Source of the DNA: an uncultured Oscillospiraceae bacterium | Lineage (GTDB): Bacteria; Bacillota; Clostridia; Oscillospirales; Oscillospiraceae | Direction: 5' to 3' | Length of the DNA: 47,410 nucleotides | Assembly: GCA_904395865.1 (NCBI GenBank) | Contig: CAJFNY010000038.1 | Coordinates: 1 to 47,410, forward strand | Shown: one piece after another, positions 31,093-41,412 of the stretch | How positions within the stretch are numbered: the first letter of the stretch is position 1 | Layout of the letters: each line of letters begins with the position of its first letter | Made by a program: the position numbers and the translations under genes | Notes under the pieces: generated by a model | Told to the model about the DNA's origin: nothing | Seen by the model: only the letters and a program-made list of their open reading frames with translations | Database searches by the model: none

Positions 31093-32610
31093 ATGCAGAG
31101 AAACGTTTTGGAATACCTGGAGCGCTCCGCCGCGGCCTGCGGCGACAAGGCGGCCTTCATCGACGAGCGGGAGACCATCACTTTCGCCCAGCTGCGGCAG
31201 CGGGCCATGGCACTGGGCACGTATCTGGCCGCGCGGACGGACGGCGTCAACGCGCCGGTGGCCGTGCTGGTGGACCGGACGGCCGAGAGCATCGCGGCCA
31301 TGCAGGGCGTGCTGTACGCCGGGTGCTGCTACGTGCCGGTGGACAACCGGATGCCCCAGCCGCGGATCCGGCGGATCCTGGAGCAGCTCCACGCCCGGGC
31401 ACTGCTGTTCCCGGAGGGCGACCGGCCGCTGGCCGAGGCCCTGGCCGACTGCTGCCCGGTCCTGCCGCTGGCCGAGGGCTTCGCCGCAGCGGCCGATGAG
31501 GCGCTGCTCTCCGCCCGCCGGCGGCGGGTGCTGGACGTGGATCCCGTCTACATCCTCTTCACCTCCGGCTCCACCGGCGTGCCCAAGGGCATCGTCATTG
31601 CCCACCGCAGCGTCATCGACTTCACCGACTGGATGACCGGCTTCTGCGGCTACACCGGCGACGACGTGTTCGGCAACCAGGCGCCGTTCTACTTCGACCT
31701 GTCGGTGAAGGACGTGTACCAGACGCTGAAGCTGGGGGCCACCTGCCGGATCTACCCGAAGAAGTTCTTCACCTTCCCGCTGCTGGCCCTCCAGGCCATG
31801 GACCGGGACGGCGTCACGGCCATCAACTGGGCCACGTCCGCCTTCCACCTGACGGCGGCCTCCGGCGCGCTGACGAAGGCGGCGCCCCGGGCCCTGCGGA
31901 CGGCCGCCCTGGGCGGCGAGGCCCTCCAGGCGCGGCACGTGAACGCCTGGCGGCGGGCCGTGCCGGGTCTGCAGGTCATCAACCTCTACGGCCCCACGGA
32001 GGTCACGGTGGACTGCACCGGCTACCGGCTGGAGCGGGAATTCGCCGACGACGAGGCCATCCCCCTGGGCACGGCCTGCGAAAACAAGGAGATCCTGCTG
32101 CTGGACGAGCGGCTGCGGCCCGTGCCCCCCGGGGAGCCGGGGGAGATCTGCGTCCGGGGCACCGGCCTGGCCCGGGGCTACTTCGCCGACTGGGACAAGA
32201 CCCGCGCCGCCTTCGTGCAGAATCCCCTGCAGCCCGACTATCCGGACCTGCTCTACCGCACCGGCGACGTGGCCGTGGAGCGGGACGGGCTGCTGTACTT
32301 CCTGTCCCGGCGGGACGGGCAGATCAAGCACATGGGCTACCGAATCGAGCTGGGCGAGATCGAGGTGGCGCTCCACGCGGTGGAGGGCATCGAGGCGGCC
32401 GCCTGCCTCTACGACGGCGCGCGGGACCGGATCGTCTGCGTCTACGCCGGCACGCCGGACAGCAACGCCCTGGCGAAAGCCATGCGGGCGGCCGTGCCCA
32501 AGTACATGCTGCCAAACGTCTACGTGCAGCTGGAGCGGCTGCCGTACAACGCCAACGGCAAGGTGGACCGGGTGCTGCTGAAGGAGCGGTATCTCCATGG
32601 AGCGGATTGA
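31093..32610 (+). CDS. DltA-like amino acid adenylation enzyme
   Basis: 505 aa, ATG after GGGAGGCAACGCCC. A complete adenylation domain: A3 LFTSGSTGVPKG (about 155-166), A4 FYFDLSVKDVYQ with the amino-group-binding Asp position (D202), A5 NLYGPTEVT, A7 YRTGD, A8 GYRIELGEIE and A10 NANGKVDR. It should activate an amino acid as the aminoacyl-AMP and load it on the carrier protein encoded at 33384. Similarity and gene order point to DltA (D-alanine), but the full specificity code was not compared and another amino acid is possible. It overlaps the next gene by 14 nt. Confidence 0.88.
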   Translation: MQRNVLEYLERSAAACGDKAAFIDERETITFAQLRQRAMALGTYLAARTDGVNAPVAVLVDRTAESIAAMQGVLYAGCCYVPVDNRMPQPRIRRILEQLHARALLFPEGDRPLAEALADCCPVLPLAEGFAAAADEALLSARRRRVLDVDPVYILFTSGSTGVPKGIVIAHRSVIDFTDWMTGFCGYTGDDVFGNQAPFYFDLSVKDVYQTLKLGATCRIYPKKFFTFPLLALQAMDRDGVTAINWATSAFHLTAASGALTKAAPRALRTAALGGEALQARHVNAWRRAVPGLQVINLYGPTEVTVDCTGYRLEREFADDEAIPLGTACENKEILLLDERLRPVPPGEPGEICVRGTGLARGYFADWDKTRAAFVQNPLQPDYPDLLYRTGDVAVERDGLLYFLSRRDGQIKHMGYRIELGEIEVALHAVEGIEAAACLYDGARDRIVCVYAGTPDSNALAKAMRAAVPKYMLPNVYVQLERLPYNANGKVDRVLLKERYLHGAD

Positions 32611-33403
32611 GCGGCCGGAGGCGCTGGCGGCCCTGGTCCGGGCCCAGCTGCAGCGCGGCGTGTTCACGAACCAGCCCCTGACGGCCGACTGGGCGGCCTG
32701 GGTGGCCGAGGGCGCGGCCGCGGAGCCGTTCGACGGCGGCCTGTGGATTGCCCGGCGGAGGGGGGACCACGACCTGCTGACGTTCTGCCTCCAGGCCGGG
32801 GCCGCGGCCGCAAAGCCGCGGCTGGAGCGGCCGGCGGTGACGGAGATCGCCTTCCGGGAGAAGGACGCGGCGGCCGCACGCTCCGCCGCCGGGCGGCTGG
32901 AGGCGGCCGGCTTCCGGGAGGTCCTGCGCCGGGCCCGGCGCAGCCGGCCGGCGGAGCCGCCGGCCGGAGCCGGGGAGGCCTGCCGCTTCCCCGGCCCGGC
33001 GGAGGCCGCGGCGGTGGAGGCGTTTCTGGCGGCCCACTTCGACGGGCTCACCGGCTGCCTGCCGCCGCCGGAGGCCCTGGCGGCGGCCCTGGCCGGGCGG
33101 CAGGTGGTGACGCTGGAGGACGGCCGCGGCATCGCGGGCCTCCTCCACTACGCCCCCGGCCGCGGCAGCTGGGAGATCCGCCACCTGGCCGTCCGGGCCG
33201 ATCTGCGCGGTCACGGTCTGGCCGGGCGGCTGCTGGACGCCTGCCTCCGGGAGAACGGCGGCCAGCGGAGCACCGTCTGGGCCCGGCAGGGCAACGCTCC
33301 TGCGGAGCGATTCTACGAAAAACACGGATACCGGCCGGACGGATGGCAGTCCATCGTCCTGGCGGCCGGGGAAAGGACGAACCATGCGAGCGAAAATCAT
33401 TGA
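32597..33403 (+). CDS. GNAT-family acyltransferase inside the dlt-like operon
   Basis: 268 aa, ATG at 32597 overlapping the end of the adenylation gene, and itself overlapping the carrier gene by 20 nt. The C-terminal half (about 135-255) is a GNAT fold with WEIRHLAVRADLRGHGLAGRLLDACL (acetyl-CoA pyrophosphate loop RGHGLA) and NAPAERFYEKHGYRPDGW. The N-terminal half is Ala/Arg-rich, with no recognised domain. GNAT enzymes transfer acyl groups to amines. Translational coupling on both sides suggests it acts on the carrier-bound or free aminoacyl group, for example N-acylating it, but no substrate can be read from the sequence. It is not part of classical dltXABCD. Confidence 0.83.
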   Translation: MERIERPEALAALVRAQLQRGVFTNQPLTADWAAWVAEGAAAEPFDGGLWIARRRGDHDLLTFCLQAGAAAAKPRLERPAVTEIAFREKDAAAARSAAGRLEAAGFREVLRRARRSRPAEPPAGAGEACRFPGPAEAAAVEAFLAAHFDGLTGCLPPPEALAAALAGRQVVTLEDGRGIAGLLHYAPGRGSWEIRHLAVRADLRGHGLAGRLLDACLRENGGQRSTVWARQGNAPAERFYEKHGYRPDGWQSIVLAAGERTNHASENH

Positions 33404-33611
33404 AATTCTGACGGAAATCTGCCCCGGCATCGACTTTGAGCACGAGACGGCCCTGATTGACGACGGCCTGGTGGACTCCCTGGACATCGTCTCCATCGTC
33501 ACGGAGCTGATGGACACCTTCGACGTGGAGATCAACGTGGAGGACCTGCAGCCGGAGAACTTCAACTCCGTGGACGCCATGGTCGAGCTCATCGAGCGGG
33601 CCCAGGCGTAA
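33384..33611 (+). CDS. Acyl/aminoacyl carrier protein (DltC-like)
   Basis: 75 aa, ATG at 33384 inside the end of the GNAT gene. Acidic four-helix carrier pattern with DDGLVDSLDIVSIV. S32 in the DSL motif is the expected 4'-phosphopantetheine site. Length matches DltC (about 78-80). It should receive the activated amino acid from the adenylation enzyme and present it to the MBOAT protein starting 4 nt after its stop. Confidence 0.92.
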   Translation: MRAKIIEILTEICPGIDFEHETALIDDGLVDSLDIVSIVTELMDTFDVEINVEDLQPENFNSVDAMVELIERAQA

Positions 33612-33615
33612 GACC

Positions 33616-35172
33616 ATGGCCTTTACCTCCTGGGCCTTCGTGGCCCTGGCGGCGGCCGCGGTGGTGCTGTACTACCTGGTGCCCCGGAGGGGGCAGTGGG
33701 TGCTGCTGCTGGCGGCCAGCCTGGTGTTCTATGCGGCCGGCGGCGCCGGCGGCTTCGTCTGGCTGGCGGGCGTCGCCGCCGTCACCTGGGCGGCGGGGCT
33801 GGCCCTGGGCCGGCTGAACCGGGCCCGCGCGGCCCTGGCCAAGGGCGACAGGGCCGGCGCCGCCGCGCTGAAGCGGAAGAAGAAGGCCGTGGCGGCTGCC
33901 GCGGCCGTCCTCTGCTTCGGCCTGCTGTACGCCATGAAATACTGGGACTTCACCGTGGACCTGCTGCCGGCGTCCGTCGGCGGCCGGCTGCCCCGGTGGG
34001 ACTTCGTCATGCCCCTGGGCCTGTCGTTCTTCACGTTCCAGGCCATGGGGTACGTGATCGACGTCTACCGGGACAAGTACGCGCCCCAGCGCAACCCGGC
34101 CAAATACGCCCTGTTCGTCTCGTTCTTCCCCCAGATGGTCCAGGGCCCCATCGGCCGGTACGACGCGCTGGCGCCCCAGCTGCTGGCGGAGCGGCAAATC
34201 GACTGGCGGGACATCCAGTTCGGCCTGCAGCTGGCCCTGTGGGGCTACTTCAAGAAGATGGTCATCGCCGACCGGGCCGCCGTGCTGGTGGACACGGTGA
34301 TCGTGGAGAACTGCCCCTACGGCGGCGCGGTCATCGCCTTCGGCGTGCTGCTGTACTGCGTGCAGCTGTACTGCGACTTCTCCGGCGGCATCGACATCAC
34401 CCGCGGCGTGGCCCGGATGCTGGGCATCGAGCTGGCCGTCAACTTCCGGCGGCCGCTGTTCGCCACGTCCCTGGCCGACTACTGGCGCCGGTGGCACATC
34501 ACCCTGGGCCAGTGGATGCGGGACTATCTGTTCTATCCTCTGTCCCTGTCGAAGCCCTTCGGGCGGCTGGGCAAGTGGGCCCGGCGGCACATCGGCGGCC
34601 TGCCGGGGAAGATCTTCGCCACCTCCCTGGCCACGTTCGTGGTCTATCTCGTCATCGGCATCTGGCACGGGGCCAACTTCCGGTACATCGCCTTCGGCCT
34701 GTGGAACGGCGCGGTGATCACCGCCTCGCTGCTGATGGAGCGGCGGTTCCAGAGCTGGAAGGCCGCGCTGCGGATCGACGACAAATCCCGGCCCTGGCGC
34801 CTGTTCCAGATGGCGCGCACGGCGCTGCTGGTGTTCCTGGGGCGGTACCTGACCCGCGCGCCGCGGCTGCTGACGGCGCTGACGCTGCTGTGGACCACCG
34901 TGACGGCGCCCCATCTCTCCCAGCTGTGGGACGGGACGCTGCTGACCCTGGGCCTCAGCGCCGCCGACCTGCTGGTGGTGGCCGCAGGCGTGGCGGTGGT
35001 GGAGACGGTGGAGCTGCTGCAGGAGCGGGGCGTGCATATCCGGGAGCGTCTGGCCGGCTGCCGCGGCTTCGTCCAGTGGCTGGCGCTGGCCGCGCTGCTG
35101 ACGGCGCTGCTGGTGTTCGGCATCTTCCGGGCGGGGTACATCTCGTCGGAGTTCATCTACGGGCAGTTCTGA
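33616..35172 (+). CDS. MBOAT-family membrane O-acyltransferase (DltB/AlgI-like)
   Basis: 518 aa, ATG 4 nt after the carrier gene. About eleven hydrophobic segments. MBOAT landmarks are PLGLSFFTFQAMGYVIDVYR, FFPQMVQGPIGRY, the helix YWRRWHITLGQWMRDY (H294), and the catalytic-channel histidine in GIWHGANFRYIAFGLWNG (H351). In dlt systems this protein moves the acyl group from carrier to the outside; AlgI members do so for exopolysaccharide acetylation. Here the adjacent adenylation and carrier genes favour the DltB role. Confidence 0.93.
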   Translation: MAFTSWAFVALAAAAVVLYYLVPRRGQWVLLLAASLVFYAAGGAGGFVWLAGVAAVTWAAGLALGRLNRARAALAKGDRAGAAALKRKKKAVAAAAAVLCFGLLYAMKYWDFTVDLLPASVGGRLPRWDFVMPLGLSFFTFQAMGYVIDVYRDKYAPQRNPAKYALFVSFFPQMVQGPIGRYDALAPQLLAERQIDWRDIQFGLQLALWGYFKKMVIADRAAVLVDTVIVENCPYGGAVIAFGVLLYCVQLYCDFSGGIDITRGVARMLGIELAVNFRRPLFATSLADYWRRWHITLGQWMRDYLFYPLSLSKPFGRLGKWARRHIGGLPGKIFATSLATFVVYLVIGIWHGANFRYIAFGLWNGAVITASLLMERRFQSWKAALRIDDKSRPWRLFQMARTALLVFLGRYLTRAPRLLTALTLLWTTVTAPHLSQLWDGTLLTLGLSAADLLVVAAGVAVVETVELLQERGVHIRERLAGCRGFVQWLALAALLTALLVFGIFRAGYISSEFIYGQF

Positions 35173-35185
35173 AGGAGGCGCACCC

Positions 35186-37024
35186 ATGTCCCCCAAAAAG
35201 TGGCTTTGCATGTTCTTCGGGACGGTGCTGCTGCTGGCCGTGCTGCTGGCGGCGTTCAACTTCGTCACCGACCCGTTCGGCGCCTTCGGCGACCGGTTCC
35301 TCCAGTGGTTCTCGTACGACGAGACGAACAACCCCCGGGTGGCCAAAACCACCTGGCTGGAGCAGCACCACGACGAATACGACTCCTACATCCTCGGCTG
35401 CTCCTCCACCAGCTCGCTGCCGGTGGAGGCGTTCAACGAGTATCTGGACGCCAGCTTCTACAACCTCTTCATGTACGGCGCCGACATGCGCGACTGCGAA
35501 AAGATCGCCCGCTACCTGGTGGAGCACTACGAGGTGAAGAACCTGGTCCTCAACGTCTACATCGACAACGGCGTCACGTACGACGACGAGTCCAACGGCC
35601 TGACCCACGGCCTGCACTACGCCGTGGACCCCGACACGTCGGCCCTGGAGTACTTTACCCGCTACCTGTTCGCCGACCCGCGGTACGGCCTGGCCAAGCT
35701 GCAGGCCCGGGGGGAGGATACGATCCTGCCCCAGACGTTCGACGTGTTCGATGAGGCCACGGGCGTCTACGACAAGCGGGCCAGGGACGCCGAGCCCATC
35801 GGCAGCCTGGCGTCGTACCTGCAGGCGTACCCGGTGTTCGCTGACTACCCGCAGAGCGGGCCGTACGGCCTGTACCAGACGGCCAGCTGCATGGAGAGCG
35901 TGGCGGCCATCCGGGACCTCTGCGCCGGGGCCGGCGTCAACCTGATCGTCGTGGCCGGGCCGGTGTATATCGACTACTTCGACAACTTCGCCCGGGAGGA
36001 CGTGGCCGCCTTCTACGAGGCCCTGGCGGAGGTGACGCCCTTCTGGGACTTCTCGTGCTCGTCGGTCAGCTGCGAGCCGCGGTACTTCTACGACGCGACC
36101 CACTTCCGCAACAACGTGGGCGAGATGATCGCCGCGCGGATCTTCGGCGGCGACGCCGTGTGGATGCCCGACGACTTCGGCACGTACGTGACGGCCGACA
36201 ACGCGGCGGAGCACTTCGCCGCGTCCCTGGAGCCCACGCCCCTGGCGGAGGATGCGATCTCGGCGCAGGTGCCGATCCTCATGTACCACAATCTTGCGGA
36301 GGAGGGCGACGGCGGCGACACCATGTCCGCGGCCAACTTCGAGGCCCAGATCCGCGCCCTGGCCGAGAACGGCTACACGGCCGTCACCTTCGACGACCTG
36401 ATGGCGTACGTGTACGAGGGGGCGGACCTGCCGGAAAAGCCGGTGGTCATCACCTTCGACGACGGGTATCTCAGCAACTACGAGCTGGCCTGGCCGATTC
36501 TGGAGCAGTACGGCATGAAGGCCACGATCTTCGCCATCGGCGTCTCCGTGGGGAAGGACACGTACAAGGACACCGGCAACGCCATGACGCCCCACTTCTC
36601 CTATGAGCAGGCGGCCGAGATGGCGGCGTCCGGGACCATTTCGGTCCAGAGCCACACGTACGACATGCACCAGTGGGCGCCGTTCGAGGACGGCGACGGG
36701 CCGTTCCGCGAGACGATCCTGCCCCTGCCCGGCGAGTCGGAGGAGGACTACGTGGCGGCGCTGACGGCCGACTTCACCCGCAGCCGCAGCGAGCTGGAGG
36801 CCGCCACCGGCCAGCCCGTCAATGTGCTGGCGTATCCCTCGGGCGCGTACAGCACCCTGACCCAGGCGACGCTGACGGAGCTGGGCGTCCGGGTGACGCT
36901 GTCCACCAACCCGGGCATCAACACCGTCGTCCGCGGCCTGCCCCAGACGCTCTGCGGCATGCTGCGGTTCGGCATGAACGACACGGTGACACCGGAGGCC
37001 CTGCTGGCGCTGCTGGCCGGCTGA
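35186..37024 (+). CDS. DltD/SGNH-like membrane protein fused to a NodB polysaccharide deacetylase
   Basis: 612 aa, ATG after GAAGGAGGCGCACCC. One N-terminal helix (about 5-25) anchors an outside domain. Residues about 30-330 look DltD/SGNH-like: GCSSTS (S73 as candidate nucleophile) and YDATHFRNNVG with D303/H306 as the distal pair. Residues about 360-612 form a NodB deacetylase: VPILMYHNL, TFDDGY (D425, D426), SHTYDMH (H490, H495) and the C-terminal AYPSGAY. NodB enzymes remove N-acetyl groups from sugars in peptidoglycan or exopolysaccharide. All motif residues appear intact, so both halves may be active. The fusion is not part of known dlt operons that I can recall. Confidence 0.87.
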   Translation: MSPKKWLCMFFGTVLLLAVLLAAFNFVTDPFGAFGDRFLQWFSYDETNNPRVAKTTWLEQHHDEYDSYILGCSSTSSLPVEAFNEYLDASFYNLFMYGADMRDCEKIARYLVEHYEVKNLVLNVYIDNGVTYDDESNGLTHGLHYAVDPDTSALEYFTRYLFADPRYGLAKLQARGEDTILPQTFDVFDEATGVYDKRARDAEPIGSLASYLQAYPVFADYPQSGPYGLYQTASCMESVAAIRDLCAGAGVNLIVVAGPVYIDYFDNFAREDVAAFYEALAEVTPFWDFSCSSVSCEPRYFYDATHFRNNVGEMIAARIFGGDAVWMPDDFGTYVTADNAAEHFAASLEPTPLAEDAISAQVPILMYHNLAEEGDGGDTMSAANFEAQIRALAENGYTAVTFDDLMAYVYEGADLPEKPVVITFDDGYLSNYELAWPILEQYGMKATIFAIGVSVGKDTYKDTGNAMTPHFSYEQAAEMAASGTISVQSHTYDMHQWAPFEDGDGPFRETILPLPGESEEDYVAALTADFTRSRSELEAATGQPVNVLAYPSGAYSTLTQATLTELGVRVTLSTNPGINTVVRGLPQTLCGMLRFGMNDTVTPEALLALLAG

Positions 37025-37050
37025 GGCTCCGTACCACGGAGGTGATCCGT

Positions 37051-37947
37051 TTGCACGAAAATACGGCGCTGCTGCTGGAGGGCGGCAGCCTCCGCTGCCT
37101 GTTCACGGCGGGGGTGCTGGACGTGTTCCAGGAGGCGGGACTGGCGTTCCCGGCGGTGGCCGGCGTGTCGGCCGGCTCCCTGTGCGCCATCAACTACGTG
37201 TCCGGCCAGCCGGGGCGGACGGCCCGGGTGAATCTGCGGTTCGTCAACGATCCGCGGTACCTGGGGCTGGGAAATCTGCTGCGCCGCCACTCGGTGTTCA
37301 ACTTCGACTTCCTGTTCGGCGAGGTCAGCCACCGGCTGGAGCCGCTGGACTACGAGGCGTTCTGCCGCTCTCCCCAGCGGCTGTTCGCCTTCACCACCGA
37401 CCTGCACACCGGCGAGAGCGTGGCCCACGAGAAGGGCGTCAGCAGCGACATCCTGCTGGCCTGCCGCGCCTCGTGCAGCATGCCGCTGCTTTCGACGCCG
37501 GTGCAGGTGGACGGCCACCTGGCCATGGACGGCGCGGTGGCCCAGTCCATCCCGCTGCCCTGGGCCCTGCAGCAGGGGTACACGCGGATCGTCCTGGTGC
37601 TGACCCGCCAGGAGGGGTATCGGAAGCGGCCGGTCTCGCCGGCCATGGCCGCAGCGTATGAGATGGCCTACCGTCCGTATCCGGCCTTCGTCCAGCGCTG
37701 CAGGACGATCCCGGAGCGGTACAACGTCCTGCAGCAGCAGATCGCCCGGCTGGAGCGCAGCGGAAGGATCTTCGTCATCCGCCCGCAGGAGCCGGTGGAC
37801 GTGTCGCGCACGGAGCAGGATACGGAGAAGCTCCGCCGCCTGTACCGCCGCGGGCAGGAGGAGGCCCGCCGCCGGCTGCCTGCGCTGCAGGCGTATCTGA
37901 ACGCCGGTCGAAAAGAAAACCCGCCGGAGCCCGGTCCGGGCGCTTGA
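37051..37947 (+). CDS. Patatin-like phospholipase
   Basis: 298 aa from TTG at 37051. Its site GGAGGTGATC is a near-perfect anti-SD complement, which decides the start over the longer frame inside the previous gene. Patatin motifs are the oxyanion loop EGGSLRC (about 10-16), nucleophile elbow GVSAG (S40) and catalytic DGA (D160). The C-terminal part resembles DUF6363-type tails of bacterial patatins. It is a cytoplasmic or peripheral Ser-Asp lipase/acyl hydrolase with no signal peptide. It follows the fusion gene by 26 nt and is likely the last gene of the operon. A lipid-anchor or acyl turnover role is possible but unproven. Confidence 0.88.
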   Translation: MHENTALLLEGGSLRCLFTAGVLDVFQEAGLAFPAVAGVSAGSLCAINYVSGQPGRTARVNLRFVNDPRYLGLGNLLRRHSVFNFDFLFGEVSHRLEPLDYEAFCRSPQRLFAFTTDLHTGESVAHEKGVSSDILLACRASCSMPLLSTPVQVDGHLAMDGAVAQSIPLPWALQQGYTRIVLVLTRQEGYRKRPVSPAMAAAYEMAYRPYPAFVQRCRTIPERYNVLQQQIARLERSGRIFVIRPQEPVDVSRTEQDTEKLRRLYRRGQEEARRRLPALQAYLNAGRKENPPEPGPGA

Positions 37948-37972
37948 CGGGGGCCGGGAACCATGGTATACT
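37944..37972 (+). promoter_or_regulatory. Promoter of the riboswitch-controlled ATPase gene
   Basis: TTGACG at 37944-37949 overlaps the patatin stop; spacer 17 nt; TATACT at 37967-37972 with an extended TGG. Confidence 0.8.
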
Positions 37973-37989
37973 CAGAAAAAGTCCACAGA

Positions 37990-38082
37990 ATCATGGGGGA
38001 GTAATTCGCGCGGCCCGGCCGCGTGGCAAGCCAACACGCATGGCCCTCCGGCCTGGTTTGCCTTAAAGAATGAGACTCATGT
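37990..38082 (+). ncRNA. yybP-ykoY riboswitch (Mn2+ sensing)
   Basis: The conserved GGGGGAGTAA box (about 37995-38004) and the 3' AATGAGACT box (about 38069-38077) frame GC-rich internal stems with an AAGCCAACACGCA loop region. The class senses Mn2+ and controls Mn exporters and P-type ATPases. A terminator overlaps its 3' end. Confidence 0.85.
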
Positions 38083-38116
38083 GTAGTTCCGGTGCAGCTA
38101 CACATGGGTCTTTTTT
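38073..38116 (+). terminator. Terminator overlapping the yybP-ykoY aptamer
   Basis: AGACTCATGTGTAG (38073-38086) pairs with CTACACATGGGTCT (38098-38111, one mismatch), then six T's (38111-38116). The 5' arm includes the conserved AGACT of the aptamer, so metal binding should block termination. Confidence 0.87.
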
Positions 38117-38212
38117 GGTGCATGATTCCGGAGGACGGACGTGGGATCCCGCCGCCGCCCGGCGGCTGCATCCAAGCACGGCCCATGGCCGAAAGAAGGA
38201 GTTGGGAAGAAC

Positions 38213-40858
<2,646 letters not shown>

Positions 40859-40868
40859 CAGAAGTGTA

Positions 40869-40903
40869 AAATCCCCCGGAATGCGCAGCATTCCGGGGGA
40901 TTT
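40869..40903. terminator. Convergent terminator after the ATPase gene
   Basis: 16-bp perfect stem AAATCCCCCGGAATGC (40869-40884) with its complement (40888-40903), ends rich in A/T on both sides. It serves both converging genes. Confidence 0.88.
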
Positions 40904-40912
40904 CTCTGCGTG

Positions 40913-41287
40913 TTACTGCGGCTGGCGGCCGGTCATGGCGGCGTGCTCCTTCCGGAGCTCGGCGCAGAGGGACTGGGCGTCCCAGGCGGCGTTCGTCGGC
41001 GTCAGTACGGCCTTCAGTGCCACCGGCGGAATGCCGGCCTTCCGGAAGCCGTGGAGAAAGGCCTGAAGCGTCTGCTCGCTCAGCTGGCAGAGGACGAGCA
41101 TCTCCTCGGTGAACGGCGCTTCCGGCGGCGACGCCTCGGCGGCGGGCAGGATGCCGGCCACGGAGCCGACGGCTTCGCCGAACCGCTCCTGCGGCACGGT
41201 AACAAGCCGCAGCTTGTGGATGGCGCAGAGGGTGCGGATGCGGCCGGCCCGCTCCGGGGTGAGATTGTAGGCCAGGACGGTGGACAT
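40913..41287 (-). CDS. DUF3783 domain protein
   Basis: 124 aa, ATG at 41287 after AAGGAGGTTCCCGCCC. The single domain has the DUF3783 pattern: FTEEMLVLCQLSEQTLQAFLHGFRKAGIPPVALKAVLTPTNAAWDAQSLCAELRKEH (about 58-114). The N-terminal stretch (VLAYNLTPERAGRIRTLCAIHKLRLVTV) resembles a receiver-like beta-alpha fold. The function of the family is unknown. Monocistronic. Confidence 0.85.
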   Translation of the reverse strand: MSTVLAYNLTPERAGRIRTLCAIHKLRLVTVPQERFGEAVGSVAGILPAAEASPPEAPFTEEMLVLCQLSEQTLQAFLHGFRKAGIPPVALKAVLTPTNAAWDAQSLCAELRKEHAAMTGRQPQ

Positions 41288-41318
41288 GGGCGGGAACCTC
41301 CTTGCAGCAGTTTCCCTG

Positions 41319-41347
41319 AGTGTAAGGGATTTTGCCGGATTTTGCAA
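41319..41347 (-). promoter_or_regulatory. Promoter of the DUF3783 gene
   Basis: Minus strand TTGCAA (plus 41342-41347), spacer 17 nt, TACACT (plus 41319-41324). Confidence 0.75.
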
Positions 41348-41358
41348 GGGGAAATCCG

Positions 41359-41409
41359 GCGCAGAAGCGCCCCCGGGAAGCGGTGCCGCTTCCCGGGGGC
41401 GCTCTGCGC
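41359..41409 (-). terminator. Long hairpin terminator after the second MATE gene
   Basis: A 23-bp stem with one bulged base (left arm from 41359, right arm to 41409) sits just past the MATE stop on the minus strand. No T-run follows; stem strength is the evidence. Confidence 0.7.
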
Positions 41410-41412
41410 CGA

